A DNA stretch of 64,000 bases from Pseudoxanthomonas sp. SL93 (GCF_026625825.1 NZ_CP113065.1:496001-560000), one strand, 5' to 3'; shown: positions 16,182 through 26,631, counted from the stretch's first letter. Notes: generated from the letters alone by a model not told the origin. Numbers and translations are program-made.

Positions 16182-17198
16182 TTACGGCACCACGCGATCG
16201 ATCGTCAGCGTGTACGGGGTGCCGGGCTTGACCTCGGCGGTGACCGGGGTGGCTTCCAGATCGCCGGCCTGCGCGGTGACATCGCCGGCCTTGGAGATGC
16301 GCGCCACCAGTTGCACCTGCGTCAGCTGCGAGAGCTTCATCGTCGGCATGGGGCTGTCGCCGTCGCCCAGGGCGAGGGTGATGGGGAAGGCGGTGGCGGG
16401 TACGCGCTTGGCGGCCACCGGCATGGGCGGGCCACCCACCTGCCGCGCGAACACGAACAGGGTGTCGCCGGTGGCCAGCTTCGCCTTCAGCGCTGGCGCC
16501 ACGTCCACCGTCACGGTGAGCAGGGCCGGGCCGGCATCGGCAGCGGCGGGCGTGGCGGGCTCGGCCAGCGGCGGCAGGCCGGCTTCGCTGCGCGCTTCGT
16601 TGATCTGGGTACGCAACGTGGCGGCGGTGTTGGGATCGACCTGCGCCAGCAGCGGTTCCCAGGTCTTCGCGGCCTCGGCGGGCTGTCCGTTCTGCCGCTG
16701 CGCCACGCCCATGAACCAGCGCCCGCGTTGCTGCGCGGGATTGATCTGCAGGGCCTGTTCCAGCAGCTGCACCGCGATGGCGTCCAGCTTCTTCTGCGGA
16801 TGGTTGAACAGGCGCGCCTGCGCGCTTTCCACCAGCAGATCGGCATCGCCGGGCAACAGCTGCACGGCGCGCTCGAACGCCTGCTGCGATTCGGCGAAGC
16901 GCTCCTGCGCGGCGTACGACTTGCCCAGCAGGCGCCAGCCTTCGGGTTCGTTGGGGTTTTCCTTCAGTTCCGCTTCCAGCTGCGCCACGGCTTCGTCCAG
17001 CGTGGCGGGCATGGCTGCGGTCGCGTCCGGTTGCAGCGCGGCGGGCGTGCCGACCACGCGGTACAGCGCGAAGGTGGCGATGCCCAGCGCGGCCACGCCG
17101 CCCAGCACCAGCCCGCGCGCGTTGCGCCACAGCGGCGACAGCACCGCGAGCAGCACGGCCACGGTCAGGCCCACGGCGAGGATCGCGAAGGTCGTCAT
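16182..17198 (-). CDS. ccmI: Cytochrome c biogenesis TPR protein CcmI (CycH)
   Basis: 338 residues. An N-terminal membrane pair (about 4-22 and 30-48) is followed by TPR-type helical repeats in the periplasm (about 68-200: EPEGWRLLGKSYAAQERFAES, ALQINPAQQRGRWFMGVAQ). A strand-rich C-terminal domain follows (GDTLFVFARQVGGPPMPVAAKR), typical of long CcmI proteins. CcmI presents apocytochrome to CcmF/H for heme attachment. ATG 17198 overlaps the ccmH stop (TGATG), so translation is coupled; an upstream GTG at 17204 is less likely. Last gene of the ccm operon. Confidence 0.9.
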   Translation of the reverse strand: MTTFAILAVGLTVAVLLAVLSPLWRNARGLVLGGVAALGIATFALYRVVGTPAALQPDATAAMPATLDEAVAQLEAELKENPNEPEGWRLLGKSYAAQERFAESQQAFERAVQLLPGDADLLVESAQARLFNHPQKKLDAIAVQLLEQALQINPAQQRGRWFMGVAQRQNGQPAEAAKTWEPLLAQVDPNTAATLRTQINEARSEAGLPPLAEPATPAAADAGPALLTVTVDVAPALKAKLATGDTLFVFARQVGGPPMPVAAKRVPATAFPITLALGDGDSPMPTMKLSQLTQVQLVARISKAGDVTAQAGDLEATPVTAEVKPGTPYTLTIDRVVP

Positions 17199-17656
17199 CA
17201 CCACTCCTGATCGTCATCAGCCGGCGGCGCGGGGCGTTGTCCGCGGCGGGCGACGATGCGCCATACCACGATGCCGCCGGCCAGCAGCAAAAGTACCGGG
17301 CCGAACCACAGCACGTAGGTGCCGGGTGCCATCTCTGGCTTGTACAGCACGAACTCGCCGTAGCGTTCCACCAGGAACTGCTTCACTTCGGCATCGTTCT
17401 TGCCCTGGCGCATCAGGTCCAGCACTTCACGGCGCAGGTCGTGCGCGATCTGCGCGTTGGAGTCGGCCAGCGACTGGTTCTGGCACATCACGCAGCGCAG
17501 TTCGGCGGTGAGGCGGTGGAAGCGCGCTTCCTCGGCGGTATCGGTGAACTGCAGCGGCGTGGGATCGCTGGCCTGCGCGAAGGCGGGCGCGGCGACGGCG
17601 ACCAGCAGGGCCAGCAGCAGTACGCGCAGCATGCGGATCGGCAGGGTGGGAGTCAT
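17198..17656 (-). CDS. ccmH: Cytochrome c maturation protein CcmH
   Basis: 152 residues with a signal peptide (about 1-27), a periplasmic domain with the redox motif LRCVMCQNQ (Cys55, Cys58) and one membrane anchor near the C-terminus (YVLWFGPVLLLLAGGIVVW). CcmH reduces or binds the CxxCH cysteines of apocytochrome c before heme ligation. Overlaps ccmG by four bases upstream and ccmI downstream. Confidence 0.93.
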   Translation of the reverse strand: MTPTLPIRMLRVLLLALLVAVAAPAFAQASDPTPLQFTDTAEEARFHRLTAELRCVMCQNQSLADSNAQIAHDLRREVLDLMRQGKNDAEVKQFLVERYGEFVLYKPEMAPGTYVLWFGPVLLLLAGGIVVWRIVARRGQRPAPPADDDQEW

Positions 17657-18249
17657 TGCGCGGCTTCGATCTTTTCCAGCGCCGGGATCAACTGCTCGGC
17701 GATGATGGTGTCATCGATGGCGCCGACATGCTTCCAGCGGATGATGCCGTTGCCGTCGACCAGGAACGTTTCCGGCGCACCGTAGATGCCCCAGTCGATG
17801 GCGGTGCGGCCTTCGAAGTCAGCGATCACCAGCATGTAGGGATTGCCGAACTGTTCCAGCCAGCGCAGCGCGTCGTCGCGTTCGTCCTTCAGATTGTAAC
17901 CGACGAAGCGCACGCGCTTGGTCAGCGCGAACTTGGTCAGCACCGGGTGCTCCACGCGGCATTCCGGGCACCAGCTGCCCCAGACGTTCATCACGTAGGG
18001 CTGGCCGGCGAGATCGGCGGGCGTGACGCGCTTGCCGGGTTCGTGCAGCAGCGGCAGGTCGAACGCCGGCGCGGGCTTGCCGATCAGCGGGGAAGGCAAC
18101 GACTCGCGGTCAGGGCGATCGGACTGCTTCACGCCGTAGTACAGCAGGCCCATCAGGCCGACGAAGAACAGGCCGATGATGACCACGGCAAAGGTCAGCG
18201 CACCGCGCGAGCGCGGCGGCGAGGGCGGAAGTTCGGATGCGTGGTTCAT
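17653..18249 (-). CDS. ccmG: Thiol:disulfide interchange protein CcmG/DsbE
   Basis: 198 residues. One N-terminal membrane anchor (about 18-39) and a periplasmic thioredoxin fold with active site WCPEC (Cys94, Cys97), preceded by the CcmG-type PYVMNVWGS strand and followed by GAPETFLVDGNG with the cis-Pro region. It keeps apocytochrome cysteines reduced. Four-base overlaps with ccmF and ccmH show a tightly coupled operon. Confidence 0.93.
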   Translation of the reverse strand: MNHASELPPSPPRSRGALTFAVVIIGLFFVGLMGLLYYGVKQSDRPDRESLPSPLIGKPAPAFDLPLLHEPGKRVTPADLAGQPYVMNVWGSWCPECRVEHPVLTKFALTKRVRFVGYNLKDERDDALRWLEQFGNPYMLVIADFEGRTAIDWGIYGAPETFLVDGNGIIRWKHVGAIDDTIIAEQLIPALEKIEAAQ

Positions 18250-20180
18250 GCGGTGCGCGCCTCGGGGTTGCGACGGAAACGCCGGTCGGTGGCGGTGACG
18301 AAGCCACCCAGCGCCATCAGGGCGGCGCCCAGCCAGATCCAGCGGACGAAAGGTTTGATGTGCACGCGCAGCGCCCAGGCGCCATCGCCGAGCGGCTCGC
18401 CCAGCGCGACGTAGACATCGCCCAGCACGCCGGGCTTGATGCCGGCTTCGGTCATCACCTGACCGCCGCTGGCGTACGCGCGCTTTTCAGGGTGCAGCAG
18501 GGCGATGGGGCGGTCGTCGTGCAGTACCTGCACGTGGCCGCGGTCGGACAGATAGTTGGGCCCCTGGGTCTCGTCCACACCCTGGAAATGGAAGCCGTAA
18601 CGGCCCGCTTCCACCGTCTGGCCCGGCCTGACGGCCAGCTCGCGCTGCACGTTGAGCGCTTCCACCAGCAGCGCGCCGACCACGAAGACCGCGATGCCGG
18701 TGTGGGCCAGCGTCATGCCCAGCATTTCCGGCGTGAAGCGCCCCTGCGCGCGCAGCCGCGACCAGACGAAGCGCAGCGTGCCGAAGCCGACCCACGCGGC
18801 GCCCAGGATGCCGGCGGCGGCCTTCAGCTTGCCCTGCGGGGCGAGGTACCAGGCGATGGCGGCCAGCACCACGGCGAGCACGGCCCAGGGCACCAGCATC
18901 GCCACCGGCCTGCCGGTGTTCTCGCGCTGCCATCGGGTCAGCGGGCCGAATGGCACCAGCGCCACCAGCGGCGCCATCAGCACGATGAACAGCAGGCTGA
19001 AGTAGGGCGGACCCACGGAAATCTTGCCCAGGTCCAGCGCATCGGCGATCAGCGGGTACAGCGTGCCCAGCAGGATCATCGCGCAGGCCGCTGTCAGCAG
19101 CAGGTTGTTGGCCAGCAACAGCGTCTCGCGCGAGTTGGCGGCGAAATACGCCTTCTCCGATTCGCCGTCGGCCAGCTGCGGTGCACGCCAGACATACAGC
19201 AGCAGCGAACTGCCGATCACCACGCCCAGGAAGATGAGCACGAACAGGCCACGGGTGGGATCGGCAGCGAAGGCGTGCACGCTGGTCAGCACGCCGGAAC
19301 GCACCAGGAACGTGCCCAGCAGCGACAGCGAGAAGGCGGCGATGGCCAGCAGCAGCGTCCAGCCGCGGAACACGCCCCGTTTCTCGGTGACCGCCTGCGA
19401 GTGGATCAGCGCTGCACCGACCAGCCAGGGCATGAAGCTGGCGTTCTCGACCGGATCCCAGAACCACCAGCCGCCCCAGCCCAGTTCGTAGTACGCCCAC
19501 CAGCTGCCCAGGGCGATCCCCAGCGTCAGGAAGCCCCAGGCGATGTTGGTCCACGGCCGCGTCCAGCGCAGCCAGCGCGCATCCACGTGGCCATCAAGCA
19601 GCGCGGCGATGGCGAACGCGAACGGCACCACGAAGCCGACGTAGCCCACGTACAGCAGCGGCGGATGGATGATCATCCCCGGGTCCTGCAGCAGCGGGTT
19701 GAGGTCGCGCCCTTCGCCGGGCGACGGCAGCAGGCGGATGAAGGGATTGGAGGTGAAGATCAGGAAGGCGAGGAAGCCGATGGCGACCACGCCCATCACG
19801 CCAAGCACGCGTGCCATCACCACCTCCGGAAGGCCGCGCGAGAACAGCGCCACCGCGCCGGTCCAGATCGCCAGCACCAGCGCCCACAGCAGCAGCGAGC
19901 CTTCGTGCGAGCCCCACACCGCGGTGTAGCGGTAGACCATCGGCAGCAGCGAGTTGGAATTGCTGGCCACGTACTTGACCGAGAAATCCTGCGTCACGAA
20001 TGCAGCGGTCAGCACGATGAAGGCCAACGCCACCAGCGACAGCTGCAGGTACGCGGCGGGGCGGGCAACCGCCATCCAGGTCGCCTTGCCGCGATGCGCG
20101 CCCGCAAGCGGCAGCACGGTCTGCAGCATCGCCACCAGCAGCGCCAGGATCAGCGCGATTTGTCCGAGTTCAGGGAGCAT
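18246..20180 (-). CDS. ccmF: Heme lyase subunit CcmF
   Basis: 644 residues with about 15 membrane helices. The tryptophan-rich signature is intact (GGWWFWDPVENASFMPW), together with the upstream WGSHEGSLLLW motif. A large periplasmic loop precedes the last helix (about 530-610). CcmF is the core of the heme lyase that joins heme from CcmE to apocytochrome c in the inner membrane. Preceded by a 204-bp gap, unusual in this otherwise overlapping operon, holding an inverted repeat. Confidence 0.95.
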   Translation of the reverse strand: MLPELGQIALILALLVAMLQTVLPLAGAHRGKATWMAVARPAAYLQLSLVALAFIVLTAAFVTQDFSVKYVASNSNSLLPMVYRYTAVWGSHEGSLLLWALVLAIWTGAVALFSRGLPEVVMARVLGVMGVVAIGFLAFLIFTSNPFIRLLPSPGEGRDLNPLLQDPGMIIHPPLLYVGYVGFVVPFAFAIAALLDGHVDARWLRWTRPWTNIAWGFLTLGIALGSWWAYYELGWGGWWFWDPVENASFMPWLVGAALIHSQAVTEKRGVFRGWTLLLAIAAFSLSLLGTFLVRSGVLTSVHAFAADPTRGLFVLIFLGVVIGSSLLLYVWRAPQLADGESEKAYFAANSRETLLLANNLLLTAACAMILLGTLYPLIADALDLGKISVGPPYFSLLFIVLMAPLVALVPFGPLTRWQRENTGRPVAMLVPWAVLAVVLAAIAWYLAPQGKLKAAAGILGAAWVGFGTLRFVWSRLRAQGRFTPEMLGMTLAHTGIAVFVVGALLVEALNVQRELAVRPGQTVEAGRYGFHFQGVDETQGPNYLSDRGHVQVLHDDRPIALLHPEKRAYASGGQVMTEAGIKPGVLGDVYVALGEPLGDGAWALRVHIKPFVRWIWLGAALMALGGFVTATDRRFRRNPEARTA

Positions 20181-20205
20181 CAGTCATCCATTCCGTCGTC
20201 CCGCG

Positions 20206-20356
20206 ATGCCGGGAGAGGGTGCCGCAGGCGGGTGAGGGGGAAACGGTGTTCGTCGACGGATCGGGCGTATCAAACAGGCGCGAGGGTTCACGGCGATCAG
20301 GCAGGGCAGGAGCGCCGCTCATCCGCCCTTGGGGCACCTTCTCTCCGCCGGCGGAG
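20206..20356. repeat. Inverted GAGAGGGTG/CACC repeat inside the ccm operon
   Basis: The 204-bp gap between ccmF and ccmE has no gene. A segment near 20210-20240 (GGAGAGGGTGCC ... GGGTGAGGG) recurs in inverted orientation at about 20318-20350 (…GGGGCACCTTCTCTCC). Related CTCTCCC/GGTGAGGG sequences lie at about 14868-14905, 16120-16152 and 25798-25835. It is a dispersed intergenic repeat that could form a hairpin in the ccm transcript. Confidence 0.55.
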
Positions 20357-20384
20357 GGAAGGAAACGACGCGCGCTGGCGACCA

Positions 20385-20849
20385 TCAATCGGGCGATCCG
20401 GCAGGCGCAGCCTGCACGTCGTGTTTCTGGTGGGCCTTGCCCATCTTGTCGGCCACTTCCTTCGGCATGTACGCCTCGTCGTGCTTGGCAAGCACGTCTT
20501 CGGCGACGAACACGCCGTCCTGCATGGTGCCGGTGGCCACCACCGCCTGGCCTTCGCGGAACAGGTCCGGCAGGATCTTGTCGTAACGCACCGTCAGCTG
20601 CGCGTCGCCGTCGGTCACGCGGAAATGCGAGGTCAGCGAGCCGCTTTCGCGCTTGAACGAGTTCTTCTCGACCATGCCGCCCAGACGGAAACGGGCGCGT
20701 TCGCTGGCATCGCCGCGCAGCACTTCGGCAGGCGTGTACAGGTAGGCGACGTTGCGCTGCAGCGCCATCGCGATCAGGGCGGTGGCCAGCGAGGCCACCA
20801 CCACGGCCAGCAGTACAAACAGCAGGCGGCGGCGTCGGGTCGGGTTCAT
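20385..20849 (-). CDS. ccmE: Heme chaperone CcmE
   Basis: 154 residues: basic N-terminus (NPTRRRRLL), one membrane anchor (about 9-29), then the OB-fold periplasmic domain. The covalent heme-binding histidine is His123 in [12 protein letters not shown], with Tyr127 as axial ligand. The His/Ala-rich tail is ordinary. CcmE carries heme from CcmC to CcmF. Overlaps ccmD by four bases. Confidence 0.95.
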   Translation of the reverse strand: MNPTRRRRLLFVLLAVVVASLATALIAMALQRNVAYLYTPAEVLRGDASERARFRLGGMVEKNSFKRESGSLTSHFRVTDGDAQLTVRYDKILPDLFREGQAVVATGTMQDGVFVAEDVLAKHDEAYMPKEVADKMGKAHQKHDVQAAPAGSPD

Positions 20850-21010
20850 CGGCTTAGCTCTGTCGGTGTGTTGCGCCTGCTGTCACGCGCGGCGCGCAGG
20901 CGGGCGGCGCGCAGCTCGCGGCGAACCTGCAGGCGCGGGGCGATGAAGTCCCAGGCCAGCACGGCAGCGAACACGGCGTAGGCGCCGACCACGTATTCCA
21001 GGTAGGTCAT
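20846..21010 (-). CDS. ccmD: Small membrane subunit CcmD
   Basis: 54 residues: one hydrophobic helix ([20 protein letters not shown]) followed by a highly basic cytoplasmic tail, the standard CcmD plan. It helps release heme-loaded CcmE from the CcmABC complex. The start ATG 21010 overlaps the ccmC stop, and its stop overlaps the ccmE start; the longer upstream frame is a shadow of ccmC. Confidence 0.88.
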   Translation of the reverse strand: MTYLEYVVGAYAVFAAVLAWDFIAPRLQVRRELRAARLRAARDSRRNTPTELSR

Positions 21011-21768
21011 GCCTTCTCTCCCGCGGCGCCGGCGGCAAGGCGGGCCACCCAGTCCTTGCCCGACTCGCGGCGCAGGTTGTCGGCGCGCGCGCGCGCCAGC
21101 AGCGAGCCGGCGAACCAGAACTTGGTGGCCAGCACCATGAGCACCAGCGGCAGCACCATGCTGCCGTCCATGCTGGACTCGCCGAACACGCGGATGGTCT
21201 GGCCCTGGTGCAGCGAGTTCCACCACACCACCGAGTAGCGGATCACCGGCAGCAACGCGACGCCGACGATGGCCAGCAGGCCGGCCGCGCGCGCGGCCGA
21301 GCGGCGGTCATCGATGGCCCCGTACAGGCCCATCACGCCCAGGTAGAGGAACAGCAGGATGAGTTCGGTGGTCAGGCGCGGGTCCCAGTCCCACCACGTG
21401 CCCCACATCGGCTTGCCCCAGATACTGCCGGTGGCCAGGGTGATGACGGTGAACGCGGCGCCGGTGGGCGCGCAGGCCATCGCGAGGATCTCGCACAGCT
21501 TGATGCGCCAGACCAGCGCGATGGCCGCATAGAACGCCATCAGACCGAACACGAACATGCTCATCCATGCGCTGGGCACGTGGATGTACAGGATGCGGAA
21601 GCTGTCGCCCTGCTGGTAATCGGCCGGCACCACGAATAGTGCCTGCCACAGGCCCACGCCCATCAGCAGCACGGCGGCCAGGTAGCACCACGGCGTCCAG
21701 CGCGCCGCGAAGCGGTCGAAGTACGGCGGCGAGCCAAGTTGGTGGAACCAGCGGAGCAGTGGGTTCAT
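21007..21768 (-). CDS. ccmC: Heme exporter/handling protein CcmC
   Basis: 253 residues, six membrane helices. The heme-handling Trp-rich loop is present (IWGKPMWGTWWDWDPRLT), flanked by two periplasmic histidines (YIHVPSAW at His63 and WWNSLHQGQ). CcmC loads heme on CcmE. ATG 21768 gives the canonical N-terminus; a longer frame upstream is antisense-like noise. Separated from ccmB by 32 bp. Confidence 0.94.
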   Translation of the reverse strand: MNPLLRWFHQLGSPPYFDRFAARWTPWCYLAAVLLMGVGLWQALFVVPADYQQGDSFRILYIHVPSAWMSMFVFGLMAFYAAIALVWRIKLCEILAMACAPTGAAFTVITLATGSIWGKPMWGTWWDWDPRLTTELILLFLYLGVMGLYGAIDDRRSAARAAGLLAIVGVALLPVIRYSVVWWNSLHQGQTIRVFGESSMDGSMVLPLVLMVLATKFWFAGSLLARARADNLRRESGKDWVARLAAGAAGEKA

Positions 21769-21800
21769 ACGGCCTGGGAAATCATGCGCGGCGGGGATGT

Positions 21801-22487
21801 TCAGTTCAGGGCGATGCGGATCGCGGCGGCGGCGGCCAGCGGCGCGAGCAGCAGCGACAGCAACAGGCCTGCGCCCAACCAGAGCAGGGCGCCGGAGGCA
21901 TCCAGGCCTTGGGCGCTGGCAGCCACGGCGCCTGCGCCGAACACCAGCACCGGGACGTAAAGCGGCAGTGCCAGCAGGGCCACAAGGATACCAGAGCGCC
22001 TCATGCCGACCGTCAGCGCGGCCACCACCGCACCCAGCAGGCTCAGCACGGGCGTGCCCAGCGCGAGCGTTGCCAACAGCATCGGCAGCTGGTCGCGCGG
22101 CAGGTGCAGCAGTTCGGCCAGCACCGGCGTGGCGATGACCAGCGGCAATGCAGTAGTGGCCCAGTGGGTCAGCACGCGCACCGCCACCAGCCAGGCCAGC
22201 GGCACCGGCGCCAGGATCCACTGCTCCAGCGAACCGTCCTCGGCATCGCCGCGGAACAGGGTGTCCAGCGACAGCAGCCCCGCCAGCAGCACCGCCACCC
22301 ACATCACCGCCGGGGCCACCTTCGACAACGCCTGCGGCGACGTGCCCAGGCCCAGCGCGAACAGCACCACCACCAGCAGCGCGAACAGGGCAGGCTGCAA
22401 GGCATCGCCCCGGCGGCGCCACAGCAGCTGCAGGTCGCGGGCGATCAGTGCGCGTGCGGTCTGCAGCAGGGAGGGGGCCGTGTTCAT
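21801..22487 (-). CDS. ccmB: Heme exporter permease subunit CcmB
   Basis: 228 residues with six hydrophobic helices; the family motif region [19 protein letters not shown] is clear. It forms the ABC transporter-like complex with CcmA and CcmC whose ATP use releases holo-CcmE. ATG 22487 overlaps the ccmA stop by four bases. Confidence 0.92.
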   Translation of the reverse strand: MNTAPSLLQTARALIARDLQLLWRRRGDALQPALFALLVVVLFALGLGTSPQALSKVAPAVMWVAVLLAGLLSLDTLFRGDAEDGSLEQWILAPVPLAWLVAVRVLTHWATTALPLVIATPVLAELLHLPRDQLPMLLATLALGTPVLSLLGAVVAALTVGMRRSGILVALLALPLYVPVLVFGAGAVAASAQGLDASGALLWLGAGLLLSLLLAPLAAAAAIRIALN

Positions 22488-23128
22488 GCGGCCTTCTCCA
22501 GCACCAGCATGCGCGTCTGTACCGGCGGGGCGGCATAGGCGCCGTGGGTGGTGACCAGCGCGGCGCCGCCGTCGCGCAGGTGCGCGGAGATCATCCGGTT
22601 GACCAGGTTGATGCCATCCAGGTCCAGGTTGGCGTACGGCTCGTCCAGCAGCCACAGCGGGGCCGGCGACAGCCACAGGCGGGCCAGCGACAGGCGCTTC
22701 TTCTGGCCGGCGGACAACTGCCGCGCCAGCGCATCCTCGTAGCCACCCAGGCCGACCATGCCCAGGGCGTCGCCGGGCATCTGGCGTGGCCGGCGGCCAT
22801 GCAGGCCACAGAGGAAGTGCAGGTTCTCCAGCGTGCTCAGGTCCGCCTTCAGGGCCGGCAGGTGGCCCAGATACGCCATGGCGTGGGCACGGCGCGAGGG
22901 ACCCGCCGCCTGGCCATCGATGTCGACGTGGCCCGCGTCGGCCCGCAGCAGGCCCGCAAGCACGCGCAGCAGGGTGGTCTTGCCGACGCCGTTGCCGCCC
23001 TGCACCAGCAAGGCCTCGCCGGCATCCACGGCGAATGCCAGCGGCCCGAACACCGGCTCGTCGTTGCGCGAGAACGTCAGGCCGCGCGCGGACAACAGCG
23101 GGGGGTGGGACGGGGCGGGTTCGGTCAT
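22484..23128 (-). CDS. ccmA: Heme exporter ATPase subunit CcmA
   Basis: 214 residues. Walker [10 protein letters not shown] (about 44-52), signature [14 protein letters not shown], Walker [14 protein letters not shown] and a His switch in ALVTTHGAY are all present, so the ATPase looks active. First gene of the ccmABCDEFGHI operon; the promoter should lie in the 110-bp gap 23129-23238, where I see no clear consensus. Confidence 0.94.
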   Translation of the reverse strand: MTEPAPSHPPLLSARGLTFSRNDEPVFGPLAFAVDAGEALLVQGGNGVGKTTLLRVLAGLLRADAGHVDIDGQAAGPSRRAHAMAYLGHLPALKADLSTLENLHFLCGLHGRRPRQMPGDALGMVGLGGYEDALARQLSAGQKKRLSLARLWLSPAPLWLLDEPYANLDLDGINLVNRMISAHLRDGGAALVTTHGAYAAPPVQTRMLVLEKAA

Positions 23129-23238
23129 CGTGGCGGGCCTTCCCCCTTGGGAAGGCAGGGGCTGTGATGGGATTCAGCCGCCTATTGTAAGCGGAGCCGG
23201 GTGGCCGACCGCCTGCGACAGACGGTCGCGCCCGCGCG

Positions 23239-23730
23239 TCAGCCGACCCAGTCGGTATGTGCGTCGCCGTCGGCCTGGGGCGGGCGGGGCCACATCATCC
23301 GCAGGCGCACGGTGCCGCTGGCCGCCCAGAACAGGGTGCCGCCCTGGCCGAACTCGCGGGCCAGCGCGTCGGCCTGTTCCGCGGTGGCATCCAGCACCAG
23401 CCAGCCCGGTTCGACCATCTCGCCGCGGCTGTTGCAGCCCAGGGCAGGGTGGAACGCCAGTTCGGACTGTCGCAGGCGCTGCTGCAGGCGCTGGTCGGCG
23501 TCTTCGTTGGCGTGGCGCTCGGCCTCGCCGGGCGGCGGATTCCACGCCGTGATGAACAGATAACGATCGGCCATCAGCTGGCGTTCGATCTCCGGCGCGC
23601 GCTGGCCGGTGCAGAACAGCCATTCCCGCCGTCCCAGCGTGACGAAGTAGTGCGCGGCGGCCCACGCGGTGGCCAACCGTGCCCGTTCGGGCTCGGGCAC
23701 CGTGTCGGCGGGAACGCTGTGTCCGGTCAT
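23239..23730 (-). CDS. DUF3293 domain protein
   Basis: 163 residues, soluble. The sequence (FVTLGRREWLFCTGQRAPEIE, then YLFITAWNPPPGEA, then GEMVEPGWLVLDATAEQADALAREFGQ) matches DUF3293, a small family with no known activity. ATG 23730 is chosen because the longer frame overlaps the promoter and start of the divergent aminotransferase. The start codons of the two divergent genes are 70 bp apart, so they probably share a regulatory region. Confidence 0.7.
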   Translation of the reverse strand: MTGHSVPADTVPEPERARLATAWAAAHYFVTLGRREWLFCTGQRAPEIERQLMADRYLFITAWNPPPGEAERHANEDADQRLQQRLRQSELAFHPALGCNSRGEMVEPGWLVLDATAEQADALAREFGQGGTLFWAASGTVRLRMMWPRPPQADGDAHTDWVG

Positions 23731-23800
23731 GGCCCCATCATCGCGCTTCCCGCTGATTGCGTACACTCCGCCTTCCCCCAGATCGAGAGCCGGAAGGCGG

Positions 23801-24952
23801 ATGTCGCAGCCCCAGACCAAACTGCCCAAGGTGGGCACCACCATCTTCACCGTGATGTCGCAGCTGGCCGCCGAACACGGCGCGGTCAACCTGGGGCAGG
23901 GTTTCCCGGATTTCGCCGTTCCGCAACGGCTGGTGGACGAACTGGACCGCGCGATGCGCGACGGCCACAACCAGTACGCGCCGATGACCGGCGTGGCGCC
24001 GCTGCGCCAGGCCATCGCCGACAAGGTGCTGCGCTGCTACGGGCGCGAAGTGAGCCCGGACACCGAGATCACCGTGACCAGCGGCGCCACCGAGGCGCTG
24101 TTCAACGCCATCCATGCGGTGGTGCGCCCGGGCGAAGAGGTCATCGTGCTGGACCCGGCCTACGACAGCTACGAGCCGGCCATCGAACTGGCGGGCGCGC
24201 GTGCCGTGCATGTGCCGCTCGATCCGCAGACCTTCGCGGTCGACTGGGACCGCGTGCGTGCCGCCATCACGCCGAAGACGCGGCTGCTGATGGTCAACAG
24301 CCCGCACAACCCGTCCGGCGCGATGTTCGACGAAGCCGACATCCGCGCGCTGGCCGCGCTGCTGGAAGGCACCGGCATCTACCTGATCTCCGACGAGGTC
24401 TACGAGCACATCGTGTTCGACGGCCGCCGCCACGAATCCATCCTGCGCTACCCGGAACTGGCCGCGCGTGCCTTCGTGGTGTCCAGCTTCGGCAAGACCT
24501 ACCACTGCACCGGCTGGAAGATCGGCTACGCCATCGCGCCGCCGGCGTTGACGGCGGAATTCCGCAAGGTGCACCAGTACAACGTGTTCTGCGCGTTCGC
24601 GCCGGCGCAGTTCGCGTTCGCCGCGATGATCCGCGACGAGCCGGAACACTACGAGCAGCTGGGTGCGTTCTACCAGGAGAAGCGCGACGGATTCCGCGAG
24701 CAGCTGCTGGGCACGAAGCTCAAGCCGCTGGCGGTGCCGGGCGGATATTTCCAGCTGGTGGATTATTCGGCCGTCAGCGACCTGCCGGATGCCGAGTTCG
24801 TGAAGTGGCTGACCATCGAGCATGGCGTCACCGCCATCCCGCTGTCGCCGTTCTACGAGACGCCGCCGGCCGGCCAGCGCCTGGCACGGCTGTGTTTCGC
24901 GAAGAACCCGGCGACGCTGGATGCGGCGATCGAGCGGTTGAAAAAACTCTGA
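23801..24952 (+). CDS. PLP-dependent methionine aminotransferase (YbdL/MtnE type)
   Basis: 383 residues, class I aminotransferase fold. The PLP lysine is Lys232 in SSFGKTYHCTGWKIGY; NSPHNPSG (Asn167) and ISDEVYEH carry other PLP contacts. FGKTYHCTGWKIGY is characteristic of the YbdL/methionine-glutamine transaminase group, which makes 2-oxo-4-methylthiobutanoate using an amide donor. ATG 23801 has GGAAGG nine bases upstream. The omega-amidase gene 37 bp downstream fits: it removes the alpha-keto amide by-product, making the transamination irreversible. Confidence 0.88.
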   Translation: MSQPQTKLPKVGTTIFTVMSQLAAEHGAVNLGQGFPDFAVPQRLVDELDRAMRDGHNQYAPMTGVAPLRQAIADKVLRCYGREVSPDTEITVTSGATEALFNAIHAVVRPGEEVIVLDPAYDSYEPAIELAGARAVHVPLDPQTFAVDWDRVRAAITPKTRLLMVNSPHNPSGAMFDEADIRALAALLEGTGIYLISDEVYEHIVFDGRRHESILRYPELAARAFVVSSFGKTYHCTGWKIGYAIAPPALTAEFRKVHQYNVFCAFAPAQFAFAAMIRDEPEHYEQLGAFYQEKRDGFREQLLGTKLKPLAVPGGYFQLVDYSAVSDLPDAEFVKWLTIEHGVTAIPLSPFYETPPAGQRLARLCFAKNPATLDAAIERLKKL

Positions 24953-24989
24953 ACCCGTCGTTTTGGATGCAACCAGGAATATCCGAACC

Positions 24990-25787
24990 ATGCAGGACCT
25001 GCGCATTTCCCTGATCCAGGGCGAGACCCGCTGGCATGACCCGGCGGGCAACCGTGACTACTACGGCGACCTGATCGCGCCGCTGGCAGGGCAGACCGAT
25101 CTGGTCATCCTGCCGGAGACCTTCACCAGCGGCTTCAGCAACGACGCCATCGACCAGGCCGAAGGCATGGAAGGCGAGACCGTCGCCTGGATCCAGACCC
25201 AGGCGGAGTTGCTGGGCGCCGCGGTCACCGGCAGCGTGCAGCTGCGCACGCCTGCCGGGGTGTTCAACCGGCTGCTGTTCGCCACGCCCGACGGTGGCCT
25301 GCAGCATTACGACAAGCGGCATCTGTTCCGTTACGCGAACGAGCACATGCGCTACGCGGCGGGCAACGAGCGGCTGACGGTGGAATGGAGGGGCTGGCGC
25401 ATCAATCCGCTGGTCTGCTACGACCTGCGCTTTCCGGTGTTCGCACGCAACCGCTACGACGTGGAACGCCCGGGTCAGCTCGACTTCGATCTGCAGCTGT
25501 TCGTGGCCAACTGGCCGGCGGCGCGCGCGTACCCGTGGAAGACGCTGCTGCGCGCACGTGCCATCGAGAACCTGTGCTACGTGGCGGCGGTGAACCGGGC
25601 GGGGACGGACGGCAATGGGCTGGCGTATTCGGGCGACAGTGCGGTGATCGATTTCCTGGGGCAGCCGGTGGTGGAGCTGCCGGCGGGCGAGGGCGTGGCG
25701 ACGACGACGGTTTCGGCCGAGGGGTTGGCGGCGCATCGGGAGCGGTTCCCGGCGATGCTGGATGCGGACCGGTTCGAGTTGCGCTGA
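24990..25787 (+). CDS. Omega-amidase (YafV/NIT2 type, nitrilase superfamily)
   Basis: 265 residues. The nitrilase triad is visible: Glu43 in LPETFTSGF, Lys109 in YDKRHLFR and Cys143 in LVCYDLRFP. The LPETFTSGFS and YDKRHLFRYANE motifs place it with YafV-type omega-amidases, which hydrolyse alpha-ketoglutaramate or ketosuccinamate to the keto acid and ammonia. It follows the aminotransferase gene closely and acts on its co-product in methionine salvage. ATG 24990 starts the conserved domain. Confidence 0.88.
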   Translation: MQDLRISLIQGETRWHDPAGNRDYYGDLIAPLAGQTDLVILPETFTSGFSNDAIDQAEGMEGETVAWIQTQAELLGAAVTGSVQLRTPAGVFNRLLFATPDGGLQHYDKRHLFRYANEHMRYAAGNERLTVEWRGWRINPLVCYDLRFPVFARNRYDVERPGQLDFDLQLFVANWPAARAYPWKTLLRARAIENLCYVAAVNRAGTDGNGLAYSGDSAVIDFLGQPVVELPAGEGVATTTVSAEGLAAHRERFPAMLDADRFELR

Positions 25788-25797
25788 GGGGCGTTGG

Positions 25798-26606
<809 letters not shown>

Positions 26607-26631
26607 CAACCGCTGGTGTGGCTCAAACAGG

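Noticed and set aside
18237..20981. 914-codon open frame on the plus strand opposite ccmF-ccmE
   Set aside because: It is antisense to well-recognised ccm genes, very rich in Arg/Gln/His/Gly, and is an expected artefact of high GC.
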